From assembly GCF_009915765.1 (NCBI RefSeq), contig NZ_JAABLQ010000001.1:2170001-2234000 (forward strand): a stretch of DNA of 64,000 bases, read 5' to 3'. The notes below the pieces were generated by a model, which was not told the DNA's origin, searched no databases, and saw only the letters and a program-made list of their open reading frames with translations. A program made the position numbers and the translations under genes. Position 1 is the first letter of the stretch. Each line of letters starts with the position of its first letter. Below are positions 45,318 to 54,614 of the stretch, piece by piece. The DNA comes from Pannonibacter sp. XCT-53 (lineage in GTDB: Bacteria > Pseudomonadota > Alphaproteobacteria > Rhizobiales > Stappiaceae).

Positions 45318-46187
45318 TCAGGTTGCCGCTCCGGCTTGGGCGGTGCCTCTCTGGCCCCGCCGCCGCAGCAGCGTGATTTCCGCAAGGACGGACAGGGCGA
45401 TCTCTTCCGGAGTGATGGCCCCGAGGTCAAGCCCGGCCGGCGCTTTCAGCCGGGCAATCTGGTTCAAACCGATGCCATCTTCCTGCAGCTTGCGCGTCAG
45501 CGCCTCCGCCTTGCGCCGGCTGCCGACAAAGGCAACGTGCTCGGCCTCGACGGCGAGCGCGGCCTTCAGCGCTGCCAGGTCGCCGCGTCCCTGCGTCGAG
45601 ACGACCAGATAGCGGCTCCCCGAGGCCTCGACGGGAAGGGCAAAGCCCTCGATCCGCTCGTCGGCCTGGCGGAACGCCGGCTGGTCCTCCGGGGCGGCGC
45701 AGACGGTGAGGTCATAGCCCATGCGTCCGCCCAGATCGGCCAGGGCCACCGCCACCGGACTTGCGCCCAGCACGACCAGACGCGGCCGCGGCAGGACCGG
45801 CTCGACGAAGACATCCATCGAGCCCTGGCTCGGGCACATGTTGCGGGCATAGCGCACGCCCTGATGCTCATCCCCTGCTGCCACGCCTTGTTCGGCCAGC
45901 AGATCCTCGGGCTGCACCGAGATGAGCCGCGTCTTGCCATCGGCCAGCGCCTCGCGCGCGGCCTTCAGCACGGCACCGCGGGCGCAACCGCCGCCGATCC
46001 AGCCGGCGAGCATCGTGCCGTCGGGCGCGATCACCGCCTTGGCCCCGGCCTTGGCCGCCGTGACGGAGACGGTGCGCACCACGGTGGCAAGCGCGAAAGG
46101 CGTGCCCGCGCGGCGCAGCCGGTCCATGACGGAGTTGACGTCGCCGGCGTCCCAGTGGGGTGGTTGCTGCGTGGTCGATGGGGTCAT
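45318..46187 (-). CDS. coxF: XdhC/CoxF-family molybdenum cofactor maturation factor
   Basis: This 289-aa protein has an N-terminal XdhC_CoxI domain (FALATVVRTVSVTAAKAG, GWIGGGCARGAV) and a C-terminal Rossmann-type XdhC_C domain (RPRLVVLGASPVAVALADLGGRMGYD, FVGSRRKAEAL). These proteins handle and sulfurate the molybdopterin cytosine dinucleotide cofactor before insertion. In the order D-E-F-G it occupies the coxF place; coxI is the same superfamily, so the letter is positional. ATG 46187 with AGGA eight bases upstream. Only 11 bases separate it from coxE. Confidence 0.93.
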   Translation of the reverse strand: MTPSTTQQPPHWDAGDVNSVMDRLRRAGTPFALATVVRTVSVTAAKAGAKAVIAPDGTMLAGWIGGGCARGAVLKAAREALADGKTRLISVQPEDLLAEQGVAAGDEHQGVRYARNMCPSQGSMDVFVEPVLPRPRLVVLGASPVAVALADLGGRMGYDLTVCAAPEDQPAFRQADERIEGFALPVEASGSRYLVVSTQGRGDLAALKAALAVEAEHVAFVGSRRKAEALTRKLQEDGIGLNQIARLKAPAGLDLGAITPEEIALSVLAEITLLRRRGQRGTAQAGAAT

Positions 46188-46198
46188 GGGTCTGATCC

Positions 46199-47419
46199 TC
46201 ACACCTTGGCGAGATAGGGCTCGAGTGCCGCCAGGCTCTTCAGATTGTGGGCGGGCGCGAACAGGTCCACATGGGGCAGCGCGGCTGCCATGCCGGCAGC
46301 AACCGGGGCATAGCCATCGCTGCCGATGAGCGGATTGAGCCAGACGATGCGGCGGCAGCGGCGGGCGAGCCGGGCCATTTCCGCGCCGATCTCCTCGGCC
46401 GGGCCGGTGTCATAGCCATCGGAGAGGATGATGACGCAGCTGCGCGAGGTCAGCAGCCGGGCCGCGTGCCAGCGGTTGAAGTCTGCCAGCGCCGCGCCGA
46501 TGCGCGTGCCGCCGCCGACGCCCTGGGCCATCAGCCCCAGCCGGTCCAGCGCCCGCGCCGCATCCCGCTCCTTCAGCGCCGAGGACACATGCACCAGCCG
46601 CGTGTGGACCAGGAAGGCATCGGCCTGCCGGAAGGCATCCAGCAGACCATGCACGAAGCGCACGAAGACGCCGGTGTAATTGTTCATCGAGCCCGAGGCA
46701 TCCAGCAGCACGACGAGGCGCAGCTGGCGCAGCTTCGGTCCCTTGCGCACCAGATCCAGCGGCAGGCCGCCGCGAGCCACCGACTTGCGCAAGGTGCGGC
46801 GCAGGTCGAGGCGCGGTCCTGCGCTCAGGATGCGGTCGCGGCGGGTGAGACGGCGGCGCATCACCAGCGCCAGCCGCTCGGCCAGCCGGTGCGCCTCGGC
46901 CTCCAGCTCCGGATCACGGATCTTGCGGAAGTCGGTCTCGGCGAGGTTCTCCGCCCGGCTTGCGCCCTCGCGGGTGCCGGCCGGATCTTCCTCGCCGGCC
47001 TCGGGCGCTTCTGCCTCGCGGCTGACGTCCAGCGCGGGCGACGAGCGGCGCGCGGCCTGGTCGTCCTGCATCTGCTTCAGCGTGCGGGCACCGCCGCTCT
47101 CGCCTGCAGAGCCCGCGAGCGTCACCGCATTCTTCATGCCCTTGCGCAGAAAGTGCGCATCAAACAGCGCATCGAAGGCGACCCAGTCCGAGCGCCGGCC
47201 GCAGAACAAGGCCTTCAGGGCCGGGCGCAACGTCGCCGCGCGCTGGCCGGCGGCACCCGTGACCAGCCGGCCCGCATCCGCCGCCTCGCTCGGGCCGATG
47301 CGGAAGCCCTTGTCGCGCAGCAGCGCGACGAAGGCTGCCAGCGTCAGGCGCAGGGCAGGACCCGGTTCAAACGCGGCGGTCTGGGAGGCAGCGGTTTGGG
47401 AGGCAGCGGTCTGGCTCAT
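46199..47419 (-). CDS. coxE: CoxE, VWA-domain protein
   Basis: This 406-aa cytosolic protein has a C-terminal von Willebrand factor A domain containing the MIDAS motif VVLLDASGSMNNY (metal-binding DxSxS), followed by GGGTRIGAAL and VIILSDGYDTG. It acts with the AAA+ ATPase CoxD in forming the [CuSMoO2] site. The N-terminus carries a triple SQTAA repeat (residues 2-16) encoded by a 15-bp tandem. ATG 47419 has GAGG five bases upstream; the frame to 47434 would overlap coxD. Seven bases separate coxD and coxE. Confidence 0.94.
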   Translation of the reverse strand: MSQTAASQTAASQTAAFEPGPALRLTLAAFVALLRDKGFRIGPSEAADAGRLVTGAAGQRAATLRPALKALFCGRRSDWVAFDALFDAHFLRKGMKNAVTLAGSAGESGGARTLKQMQDDQAARRSSPALDVSREAEAPEAGEEDPAGTREGASRAENLAETDFRKIRDPELEAEAHRLAERLALVMRRRLTRRDRILSAGPRLDLRRTLRKSVARGGLPLDLVRKGPKLRQLRLVVLLDASGSMNNYTGVFVRFVHGLLDAFRQADAFLVHTRLVHVSSALKERDAARALDRLGLMAQGVGGGTRIGAALADFNRWHAARLLTSRSCVIILSDGYDTGPAEEIGAEMARLARRCRRIVWLNPLIGSDGYAPVAAGMAAALPHVDLFAPAHNLKSLAALEPYLAKV

Positions 47420-47426
47420 GTCCGCC

Positions 47427-48305
47427 TCACGCAACCTTGCCGATGAGGCGGTCCGTCACCTCGCGGGTGATGCGGGACCGGTCCTCGCGGGTTTTCAGGA
47501 CGCAGGCGAGCGTGTCGAAGACCAGCTCCCGGTCCCGGGCGAGATGGGTGCCGCCCAGCCCCGTCAGCGCGGCCGCCCAGTCGATGGTCTCGGCGACGCC
47601 CGGCACCTTGGCGAGATCCTCCTTGCGCAGCCGGCTCATCAGCTCGGCGATCTGCAGGGCAAAGGCCGTGTCGATGCCGGGAACCCGGGCGCGCAGGATC
47701 TCGGCCTCACGCCCGACATCCGGGTAGTCGACGTAATGATAAAGACAGCGGCGGCGCAGGGCATCGGAGAGTTCGCGCGTGCCGTTCGAGGTGAGCACGA
47801 CGCGGGGAATGCTGGTGGCCGGTATGGTGCCAAGCTCCGGGATCGAGACCTGATAGTCCGACAGGACTTCCAGCAGGAAGGCCTCGAACTCCTCGTCGGC
47901 CCGGTCGACCTCGTCGATCAGGAGCACCACCGGGCGCGGACTGCGGATGGCAGCCAGCAGCGGCCGCTGCAGCAGGTATCTTTCCGAGAAGATGGCACTC
48001 TCGAGGGCGTCGGGATCGCCCTGCCCCTCATGCGCCTTGATGGCGAGAAGCTGGCGCTGGTAGTTCCATTCGTAAAGCGCATCGGAGCGGTCGAGGCCTT
48101 CAAAGCACTGCAGCCGGATCAGGTCGGTGCCCTCGCTGGCCGCCAGGGCCTTGGCGACCTCCGTCTTGCCGACCCCGGCCTCACCTTCCAGGAGCAGAGG
48201 CCGCGCCAGCACCTCCATCAGCAGCACGGCCGTCAGCAGTCCCTCGTCGGCGATGTAGCCGGCGCTGGCAAAGGCCTTGGCGATGCTGTCCTTGGTTCGA
48301 GTCAT
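47427..48305 (-). CDS. coxD: CoxD, MoxR-type AAA+ ATPase
   Basis: This 292-aa AAA+ chaperone has Walker A GEAGVGKTE, Walker B VVLLIDEVDRADEEFE, sensor 1 VLTSNGTRELS and arginine finger region ALRRRC. CoxD is needed for maturation of the sulfur and copper at the CO dehydrogenase active site. It lies downstream of coxL after a 336-base gap filled mostly by a foldback, so either the operon continues through that structure or coxD has its own promoter. The Shine-Dalgarno before ATG 48305 is weak. Confidence 0.94.
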   Translation of the reverse strand: MTRTKDSIAKAFASAGYIADEGLLTAVLLMEVLARPLLLEGEAGVGKTEVAKALAASEGTDLIRLQCFEGLDRSDALYEWNYQRQLLAIKAHEGQGDPDALESAIFSERYLLQRPLLAAIRSPRPVVLLIDEVDRADEEFEAFLLEVLSDYQVSIPELGTIPATSIPRVVLTSNGTRELSDALRRRCLYHYVDYPDVGREAEILRARVPGIDTAFALQIAELMSRLRKEDLAKVPGVAETIDWAAALTGLGGTHLARDRELVFDTLACVLKTREDRSRITREVTDRLIGKVA

Positions 48306-48375
48306 GGATCAGTCCGGTCCTGGTGTGGGGGGAAGCGAGTGGCGACGCTCAACGTTTCCCATGCGCATCTGGCAA

Positions 48376-48544
48376 GGCCGCAGTCCCTCTCCCCCCTTGA
48401 GGGGGAGATGCCCCCGTCAGGGGGCAGAGGGGGGTAGCGGCCTCACGTACTTTCGAGAGCCGACACAGGGCTGCAGCGTCGCCACCCCCCTCTGTCTGCT
48501 AACGCAGACATCTCCCCCTCAAGGGGGGAGAGGGGCGCTGCGGC
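48376..48544. repeat. Foldback repeat between coxL and coxD
   Basis: Two inverted arms of about 65 bp (48376-48440 and 48478-48544) share GGCCGCAG, CTCTCCCCCCTTGAGGGG, GAGATG and CAGAGGGGGG in opposite orientation. Each arm has its own inner palindrome of different sequence (CCCCCGTCAGGGGG in the left arm, TCTGCTAACGCAGA in the right). The centre is about 37 bp. It resembles dispersed CCCTTGAGGGGGAGAT palindromes of Rhizobiales. In the cox transcript it would fold into a very stable hairpin. The flanks 48306-48375 and 48545-48641 show no gene. Confidence 0.85.
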
Positions 48545-48641
48545 CTGCCGTGCTTGCAACGCGCAAAACTGCCTGCTCCAGACACCGTCGACCCCGCGGC
48601 CCCGGACGGAGCGCAAGCGCTCCGCCCGGCCACAGGCGGTG

Positions 48642-51062
48642 TCAGGCCGTCGCGCCGAGCTCCTTTGCCACCTTCCAGAGGCGCCAGCTGTCATGCGGCA
48701 TCTGGATGTGGGTGGAGCCGAGGAAGGCGAAGGCGTCGTTGACCGCGTTGGAGAAGGCCGGCACGCCGCCGACATTCGGGCTTTCGCCCACGCCCTTGGC
48801 CCCGATCGGGTGATGCGGGCTGGGGGTCACGGTAAAGTCCGTTTCCCAGTGCGGCGTCTCGACGGCGGTCGGCAGGAAGAAGTCCATGAAGGACGCCCCC
48901 ATGACGTTGCCGGCCTCGTCGTAGCGGATCTCCTGCCCCATCGCGATGGCGAAGGCTTCCGTCAGGCCGCCATGGACCTGGCCTTCGATGATCATCGGGT
49001 TGATGCGGGTGCCGCAGTCATCGAGCGCGTAGAAGCGCCGGGTCCTGGCAACGCCCGTGTCGACGTCGATGTCCATCACGCAGAAATAGGCTCCGAACGG
49101 ATAGGTCATGTTGGGCGGATCATAGTAGCTGACCGCTTCCAGCCCCGGCTCCATGCCCGGAGGGGGAGCGTGATAGGCGGCCCAGGCGATCTCGGTCATG
49201 GACTTGCGCGCCTGCGGGTTGCCCTTCACCTGGAACCCGTCCACATCCCACTCCAGATCATACTCGGAGACCTCGAGCATGTGGGCCGCGATCATCTGCG
49301 CCTTGGCGCGGATCTTGCGCGCCGCCAGCGCGATGGCCGCACCGGCGACAGGCGTGGAGCGCGAGCCATAGGTGCCAAGGCCGTAGGGGGCCGTGTCGGT
49401 GTTGCCTTCTTCCACCATGATGTTCTCGGCCGGGATGCCGATCTCGGTGGCGATGATCTGGGCCCAGGTGGTCTCGTGTCCCTGGCCCTGGCTCTTGGTG
49501 CCCATGCGCGAGATCACCGATCCGGTCGGATGGACGCGGATCTCGGCGCTGTCGAACATGGCGACACCCAGGATGTCGCAATTCTTGGACGGGCCCGCGC
49601 CGACGATCTCGGTGAAGAACGAGATGCCGATCCCCATGATCTCGCGGGTCTCGCCGCGCTTGAACGCCTCCTGCTTCTGTTTCTGCTCCTCGCGCAGTGC
49701 GCGATAGTTCAGCGTGTCCATCGCCTTCTGCATGGCGAGGTGATAGTCGCCGCTGTCATATTCCCAGCCCAGCGCCGACTGGTAGGGGAACTGGTCGCGG
49801 CGGATGAAGTTCTTCATCCTGAGGTCCGCCGGATCCATCCCGAGCTTCTGCGCCAGGATGTCCATCGCCCGCTCGATGCAGTAGGCGGCTTCCGTCACGC
49901 GGAAGGAACACCGGTAGGCAACGCCGCCGGGCGCCTTGTTGGTGTAGACGCCGTCGACCGAGAGATGGGCGACGGGGAAGTCATAGGAGCCGGTGACGAT
50001 GTTGAAGAAGCCGGCCGGCCACTTGGACGGATCGGCGCAGGCATCGAAGCCGCCGTGGTCGGCCAGCACATGCACGCGCAGGCCCGTTACCGTACCGTCC
50101 TTGCGGGCGGCGATCTCGGTGGTCATGTGGTAGTCGCGGGCAAAGGACGTGGTGGAGAGGTTCTCCATCCGGTCCTCGACCCATTTCACCGGACGGCCGG
50201 TGACGATGGAGGCGACGATGGCGCAGATGTAGCCGGGATAGGCCCCGACCTTGTTGCCGAAGCCGCCGCCGATGTCCGGCGCGATGACGTGGATCTTGTG
50301 CTCCGGGATCGTCGAGAGCAGCGAGGCCACGGTGCGGATGACATGCGGCGCCTGGAAGGTGCCGTAGAGCGTCAGCTCGCCCTTCACCTTGTCCATCGCC
50401 GCGACGCACTGGCAGGTTTCCAGCGGCGAGGGATGGGTGCGGTGATAGGAGATCAGCTCCTTGATCGTGACATCGGCTTCGCGGAAGGCCTTGTCGGTCA
50501 GGTCCTTGTCGCCGACATCCCAGGTGAAGATGTGGTTGTGGTGCTTGCGCGGGCCGTGCGCACCCGTGGTCTTGCCCGCGAGATCCTCGCGCAGCACCGG
50601 GGCATCCGGGTCCATCGACCTGAACGGGTCGACCAGAACCGGCAGCTCCTCATATTCCACATCGATCAGCTGGAGGGCGTCGTCGGCGATGTAACGGTCC
50701 TCGGCCACCACGAAGGCGACTTCCTGGTTCTGGTACAGCACCTTGCCGTCGGCCAGCACCATCTGCACGTCGCCCGCAAGCGTCGGCATCCAGGCGAGAT
50801 TGACGCCCTTGAGGTCTTCCGCCGTCAGCACCGCGATCACGCCCGGCAGGGCGAGGGCGCGCGAGGCGTCGATCTTCTTCACCCGGGCATGGGCGTAGGG
50901 CGAGCGGACGAAGTCGCCGAACAGCATGCCGGGCATCTTGATGTCGTCGACATACTGGCCCTTGCCCTGCGTGAAGCGGACGTCCTCGACGCGCTTGCGC
51001 TTGCAGCCCATGCCTTCCAGCCGGGCCTCGCGCTGTTCCTTGGTCAGCGTCATGTCGTTCAT
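48642..51062 (-). CDS. coxL: Carbon monoxide dehydrogenase large subunit, form I
   Basis: This 806-aa molybdenum hydroxylase catalytic subunit oxidises CO to CO2. The form I active-site loop VAYRCSFR is present (the cysteine that binds copper). Molybdopterin-contacting segments include [16 protein letters not shown] and the base-like glutamate in KGVGESPN near the C-terminus. The AYXCSFR loop separates it from form II/BMS homologues (AYRGAGR), so true CO oxidation is expected. It overlaps coxS by four bases (ATGA at 51062). It forms a heterotrimer dimer with CoxM and CoxS at the inner face of the membrane. Confidence 0.98.
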   Translation of the reverse strand: MNDMTLTKEQREARLEGMGCKRKRVEDVRFTQGKGQYVDDIKMPGMLFGDFVRSPYAHARVKKIDASRALALPGVIAVLTAEDLKGVNLAWMPTLAGDVQMVLADGKVLYQNQEVAFVVAEDRYIADDALQLIDVEYEELPVLVDPFRSMDPDAPVLREDLAGKTTGAHGPRKHHNHIFTWDVGDKDLTDKAFREADVTIKELISYHRTHPSPLETCQCVAAMDKVKGELTLYGTFQAPHVIRTVASLLSTIPEHKIHVIAPDIGGGFGNKVGAYPGYICAIVASIVTGRPVKWVEDRMENLSTTSFARDYHMTTEIAARKDGTVTGLRVHVLADHGGFDACADPSKWPAGFFNIVTGSYDFPVAHLSVDGVYTNKAPGGVAYRCSFRVTEAAYCIERAMDILAQKLGMDPADLRMKNFIRRDQFPYQSALGWEYDSGDYHLAMQKAMDTLNYRALREEQKQKQEAFKRGETREIMGIGISFFTEIVGAGPSKNCDILGVAMFDSAEIRVHPTGSVISRMGTKSQGQGHETTWAQIIATEIGIPAENIMVEEGNTDTAPYGLGTYGSRSTPVAGAAIALAARKIRAKAQMIAAHMLEVSEYDLEWDVDGFQVKGNPQARKSMTEIAWAAYHAPPPGMEPGLEAVSYYDPPNMTYPFGAYFCVMDIDVDTGVARTRRFYALDDCGTRINPMIIEGQVHGGLTEAFAIAMGQEIRYDEAGNVMGASFMDFFLPTAVETPHWETDFTVTPSPHHPIGAKGVGESPNVGGVPAFSNAVNDAFAFLGSTHIQMPHDSWRLWKVAKELGATA

Positions 51063-51568
51063 TCTGCGGCCTCCTGGAAGTCACGCCCGGCCAGCTTGGC
51101 AGCGGCGTACTGGATCGCCTTGACGATGTTCTGGTAGCCGGTGCAGCGGCAGAGGTTGCCGGCAATTCCGGCCCGGATCTCCGCTTCGGTCGGGTCCGGG
51201 TTTTCCTTCAGGAGCACATGCGCGCGCAGGATCATGCCGGGCGTGCAATAGCCGCACTGCAGGCCATGCATCTGGCGGAAGCCTTCCTGCAAGGCCGACA
51301 GCGTGCCATCGGCAGCGGCCATGCCTTCGATGGTGGTGATCTCCGCCCCGTTCGCCTGGACGGCGAACATGGTGCAGGATTTCACCGACATGCCGTTCAG
51401 CTCGATGGTGCAGGCGCCGCAGTGGGAGGTCTCGCAGCCGATATGCGGTCCTGTCAGGGACAGGTCCTCGCGCAGGAAGTGGATCAGCAGCGTGCGCGGC
51501 TCGACGAAGCGCTGCACCTTCTTGCCATTGACCGTGAGGGTCAGCGGAAGCTGTTCGATTTCGCTCAT
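51059..51568 (-). CDS. coxS: Carbon monoxide dehydrogenase small iron-sulfur subunit
   Basis: This 169-aa subunit carries two [2Fe-2S] clusters. The plant-ferredoxin-like N-terminal domain has Cys45, Cys50, Cys53 and Cys65 ([10 protein letters not shown] ... SC). The all-helical C-terminal domain has Cys105, Cys108, Cys140 and Cys142 (CGYCTPGM and CRCTGY). It passes electrons from the molybdenum/copper site of CoxL to the FAD of CoxM. The gaps to coxM (11 bases) and coxL (overlap) show one operon. Confidence 0.98.
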   Translation of the reverse strand: MSEIEQLPLTLTVNGKKVQRFVEPRTLLIHFLREDLSLTGPHIGCETSHCGACTIELNGMSVKSCTMFAVQANGAEITTIEGMAAADGTLSALQEGFRQMHGLQCGYCTPGMILRAHVLLKENPDPTEAEIRAGIAGNLCRCTGYQNIVKAIQYAAAKLAGRDFQEAAE

Positions 51569-51579
51569 CTTGATCTCCC

Positions 51580-52446
51580 TCAGGCCGCTGCGCGGTCATA
51601 GGCGCGGGCCAGAGCCCGGCGCAGCATCACGCCGGCCATGCGCGTGCGGTATTCCGCTGGCCCACGGCCGTCGGAGGCGGGATTGGTGATTGCTTCGGCT
51701 GCAGCAACGGCACGGGTGACCACATCGGCTTCCATGGACGATCCGGTCAGGATGCGGCCCGCCTCCTCGGCAAACAGCGGCGTGTCGGCGACATTGGTGA
51801 GGCCGATGGAGCAGGAGGTGATCTGATGTCCGCTGCGGGTCAGCATCACCGCTGCCGCCGCCGTGGCGTAGTCGCCGACCTTGCGCTTCAGCTTCTCGTA
51901 GGCATAGCCGTGGCCGGCGGCCGGCACGGGAATGCGGATCGCGGCCACGATCTCGTCGGGGCTCAGCGCCGTGAAATAGGCCGCCTCATAGAACTCGCGC
52001 GCCGCCACGTGGCGTTCGCCCGAGGGGCCGACGAGCACGTAGCTCGCATCAAGGCACTGCATCAGCGCCGGCATGTCGTTGCCCGGATCGCCGTTGGCGA
52101 CATTGCCGCCGATGGTGCCGACGTACCGGATCTGCGGATCGGCGATGAGCAGCGCCGTCTCGCGCAGGATCGGCAGCTTGCTCGCCAGAAGCGCGGAGGC
52201 GATGACCTCGTGCTGCGTCGTGGTCGCGCCGATGACGATCGTTCCCCCGTCCTCGCAGATGCCCTTGAGATCAGCAATGCCGGCAAGATCGACGAGATGT
52301 TCGGGCGCGGCCATGCGCAGCTTCATCATCGGGATGAGGCTGTGGCCTCCGGCCAGCGGCCGCGCCTCGTCGCCGTGACTGGCGAGAAGGGCGACGGCTT
52401 CCGCCAGCGACGACGGCCTGTGATAGGTGAATTGTCCTGGGATCAC
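51580..52446 (-). CDS. coxM: Carbon monoxide dehydrogenase medium FAD subunit
   Basis: This 288-aa flavoprotein subunit has FAD pyrophosphate-binding loops AGGHSLIP and [11 protein letters not shown], as in the xanthine-dehydrogenase family, plus the C-terminal CO_deh_flav_C domain. It hands electrons to the quinone pool. The start is a GTG at 52446 with GGGAGG five to six bases upstream; the length then equals that of Oligotropha CoxM (288). The open frame upstream to 52536 lacks family residues and crosses the putative operator. First structural gene of the operon. Confidence 0.97.
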   Translation of the reverse strand: MIPGQFTYHRPSSLAEAVALLASHGDEARPLAGGHSLIPMMKLRMAAPEHLVDLAGIADLKGICEDGGTIVIGATTTQHEVIASALLASKLPILRETALLIADPQIRYVGTIGGNVANGDPGNDMPALMQCLDASYVLVGPSGERHVAAREFYEAAYFTALSPDEIVAAIRIPVPAAGHGYAYEKLKRKVGDYATAAAAVMLTRSGHQITSCSIGLTNVADTPLFAEEAGRILTGSSMEADVVTRAVAAAEAITNPASDGRGPAEYRTRMAGVMLRRALARAYDRAAA

Positions 52447-52848
52447 GGTTTCCTCCCTCACCGGTGCGGCGCAGACCATGCCCGCTGCACCGCATGCTCC
52501 GGATCGGAAGGCTGCGGATGTGTGCGGTGCACGCACAACGGGAGCTGCACCACTGGCGCTGCCTCTGCACGAAATGCGGTTCGCCTTGCACGAAATGCGT
52601 CAGGACTACTGTCGCAATCGGCGCAGAACTCGGCGGGGTGCGGCCGGTGCCCCGGCATCGTCCCCCGGAGTTCCGGCGCCGGACCGCGCGTCGGCACACC
52701 GGCGCGTCGGCACATCGGCGCATCAGCGCATCGGCATGTCGGCATGTCGGCGCAGCAGCGCCGGCGCGACGGAGCGCAACCAGTGCCGGACCAGGGGACC
52801 GGCAGGCGGCCGGGAGACAGATCCGGGGACTGGAAAGCCGGTGACCGG
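52447..52848 (-). promoter_or_regulatory. cox operon control region with phased TGCAC boxes
   Basis: In plus-strand coordinates TGCAC begins at 52486, 52528, 52546, 52566 and 52587. The steps are 42, 18, 20 and 21 bases, close to multiples of two helical turns. The copies at 52566-52578 and 52587-52599 are identical over 13 bases (TGCACGAAATGCG) with an exact 21-bp repeat. LytTR proteins typically bind direct repeats about 21 bp apart, and CoxC, encoded next door, is a LytTR protein. The array covers about 40-155 bases upstream of the coxM GTG. Positions 52686-52758 are a separate CGGCRYRT-type stutter near the coxC stop. Confidence 0.6.
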
Positions 52849-54423
52849 CTATTCGGCCGCGCTGGCCGTCCCGGCGGCGAGCCGCGTCTTGAGATGCGGC
52901 CACTTGGAGCGGCTCACCGGCACGCTGTGCCCATGCTGGCCGTCAAGCAGCACGATGCCGCTGTCTCCGGCGCGGCGCAGCGCCCGGACATGCGCGAGGC
53001 TCACGATGTGGGAGCGATGCACGCGGGTGAATTGCCGTGCATCCAGCAGCCGTTCCACCTCGGTGATCGACAGCGGGCAGAAATAGGCGCGCTGCAGGTC
53101 ATAGAGGCGCGTGTAATGGGCGTCGGCCTGCACGGCCACGAGGTCGGCCACAGGCAGGCGGGCCTTCGTCCCTTCCCGCTCGATCGGCAGCGACGCCCCC
53201 CCTGCCCCGGCGTGTGTGCGTCCGGCCAGTCCGCGCAGACGCGCCTCGTCCGGTGCGCCTTGCAGGCCCAGCGCGACGCGGCGCAGCGGTTCGGCAAGCA
53301 CGTCCTGCCGGGCCGCGGCCGCTCCGGCCAGCGCCGCCAGGTCCGCTGCACCGGTCTGCCCGTCCGTGGCCAGGGCCTCCACGCCCGTCGGATGCGCCTC
53401 CGCCCCCGGACCGCTGCCTGCGGTCATTGCAGACACGGGCCACAGTCCCGGCAGCGTGCCGGCCGCCGGCGCGGCAGTGGCAATGAGGGGGGGCGGCGCC
53501 GGGTCGGCGGCATCCGGGGATGACCGCCCGGCCCGTCCGGCCGTGACGGCAGCGCGGCCTTCTCCCGCCGCAGGCAACCGCGCCTCCGCGGCAAGCGGGT
53601 CCAGCGGATCGGCTGCATTGGCCTTTTTGGCCCGTTCTCTTTCAGCCAGTCCGCTTTCTGCCAGTCCGTTATGGGCATGACGCGTCAGCTCGTCGGCGTC
53701 GGGGACCAGCGTGAGCAGGAACAGACCCGAGACCAGGAAGGCGACCACCGAGACGATGATCGCCAGGATGCCGGGAGAGACGGCCGGTGCGCCGGCGTCC
53801 GCCAGGGGGACTGCGTCGGCATGGGCATGGGCGAGAGGCATCAGCGTCATGCCGGCCATGGCGATGTAATGCATCGCCGAGATGGCCAGCGCCAGCACCA
53901 GCGCCGAGACAAGCACGGGCGGTCTGCGGCCATGACCGAAGGCCAGCCAGACCGCGAGGCCCGAGGCGCAGAAGGCGACGAGAAAGCTTGCACCGACAAA
54001 CCGGGGATTATGCGTCATGTGCGAGGAGGCGTGCAGCGCCAGCATGCCGAGGTAATGCATGCTGGCAATGCCCGTCCCCATGACGAACGCGGCCACGACC
54101 AGCCGCAGGCGGGTCAGGCCGGCGCGGCCGCGCGAGGCGGCAAAGACCGCGACGCCCACGACAAGGACGCAGACCAGAAAGGACAGAAGGGTGGGCAGGA
54201 CGAGGAAATCGACCGCCACCGGAAGGCGGGCGGCAAGCATGCCGACGAAATGCATCGACCAGATGCCGAGGGCGAGTGTCAGGGCCGAACCGGCCAGAAG
54301 CACGCGGCGGCGCGACAGACGCGCCTCGCCCACGCGGACAGCCATGCTCAGTCCGGCAAAGCTGCCCTGGAAGGCAACCAGCACGGACAAGGCGACGAGC
54401 CAGGGCTCATGGGTGAGTCCCAT
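52849..54423 (-). CDS. coxC: CoxC, MHYT-LytTR membrane-bound transcriptional regulator
   Basis: This 524-aa protein has an N-terminal seven-helix MHYT sensor (residues 1-250) with the motifs WSMHFVGM, ASMHYLGM and SAMHYIAMAGM, where His/Met residues are proposed to bind copper and so sense CO, O2 or NO. A long Ala/Pro-rich linker (about 265-420) and a C-terminal LytTR DNA-binding domain follow (DAHYTRLYDLQRAYFC, FTRVHRSHIVSL, HSVPVSRSKW). CoxC and CoxH of Oligotropha have the same build. ATG 54423 has GGGAG eight bases upstream. Co-directional with and directly upstream of coxMSL, so a CO-dependent activator of the cluster is likely. Confidence 0.92.
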   Translation of the reverse strand: MGLTHEPWLVALSVLVAFQGSFAGLSMAVRVGEARLSRRRVLLAGSALTLALGIWSMHFVGMLAARLPVAVDFLVLPTLLSFLVCVLVVGVAVFAASRGRAGLTRLRLVVAAFVMGTGIASMHYLGMLALHASSHMTHNPRFVGASFLVAFCASGLAVWLAFGHGRRPPVLVSALVLALAISAMHYIAMAGMTLMPLAHAHADAVPLADAGAPAVSPGILAIIVSVVAFLVSGLFLLTLVPDADELTRHAHNGLAESGLAERERAKKANAADPLDPLAAEARLPAAGEGRAAVTAGRAGRSSPDAADPAPPPLIATAAPAAGTLPGLWPVSAMTAGSGPGAEAHPTGVEALATDGQTGAADLAALAGAAAARQDVLAEPLRRVALGLQGAPDEARLRGLAGRTHAGAGGASLPIEREGTKARLPVADLVAVQADAHYTRLYDLQRAYFCPLSITEVERLLDARQFTRVHRSHIVSLAHVRALRRAGDSGIVLLDGQHGHSVPVSRSKWPHLKTRLAAGTASAAE

Positions 54424-54614
54424 TCTCGTGTCTCCCTCAGCCGGAACCGTGCGATGAACGGCCTCCTCCCGGCCCGATGCAGGATAGGCGAAGTCTGCCA
54501 AATGTCCACAGCCGCTGCGGCCATTGCGCGCATCCGGTCGTCTGGCTAGTCTCGCCCGCCAGAACCGCCGCCCCGTTCGGCGCCCCGTTCCGACGTGCCC
54601 GAAGGAGCCCGCCG

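Noticed and set aside
48642..51062. Form II CoxL-like or xanthine dehydrogenase
   Set aside because: The AYRCSFR loop with its copper-binding cysteine is specific for form I CO dehydrogenase.
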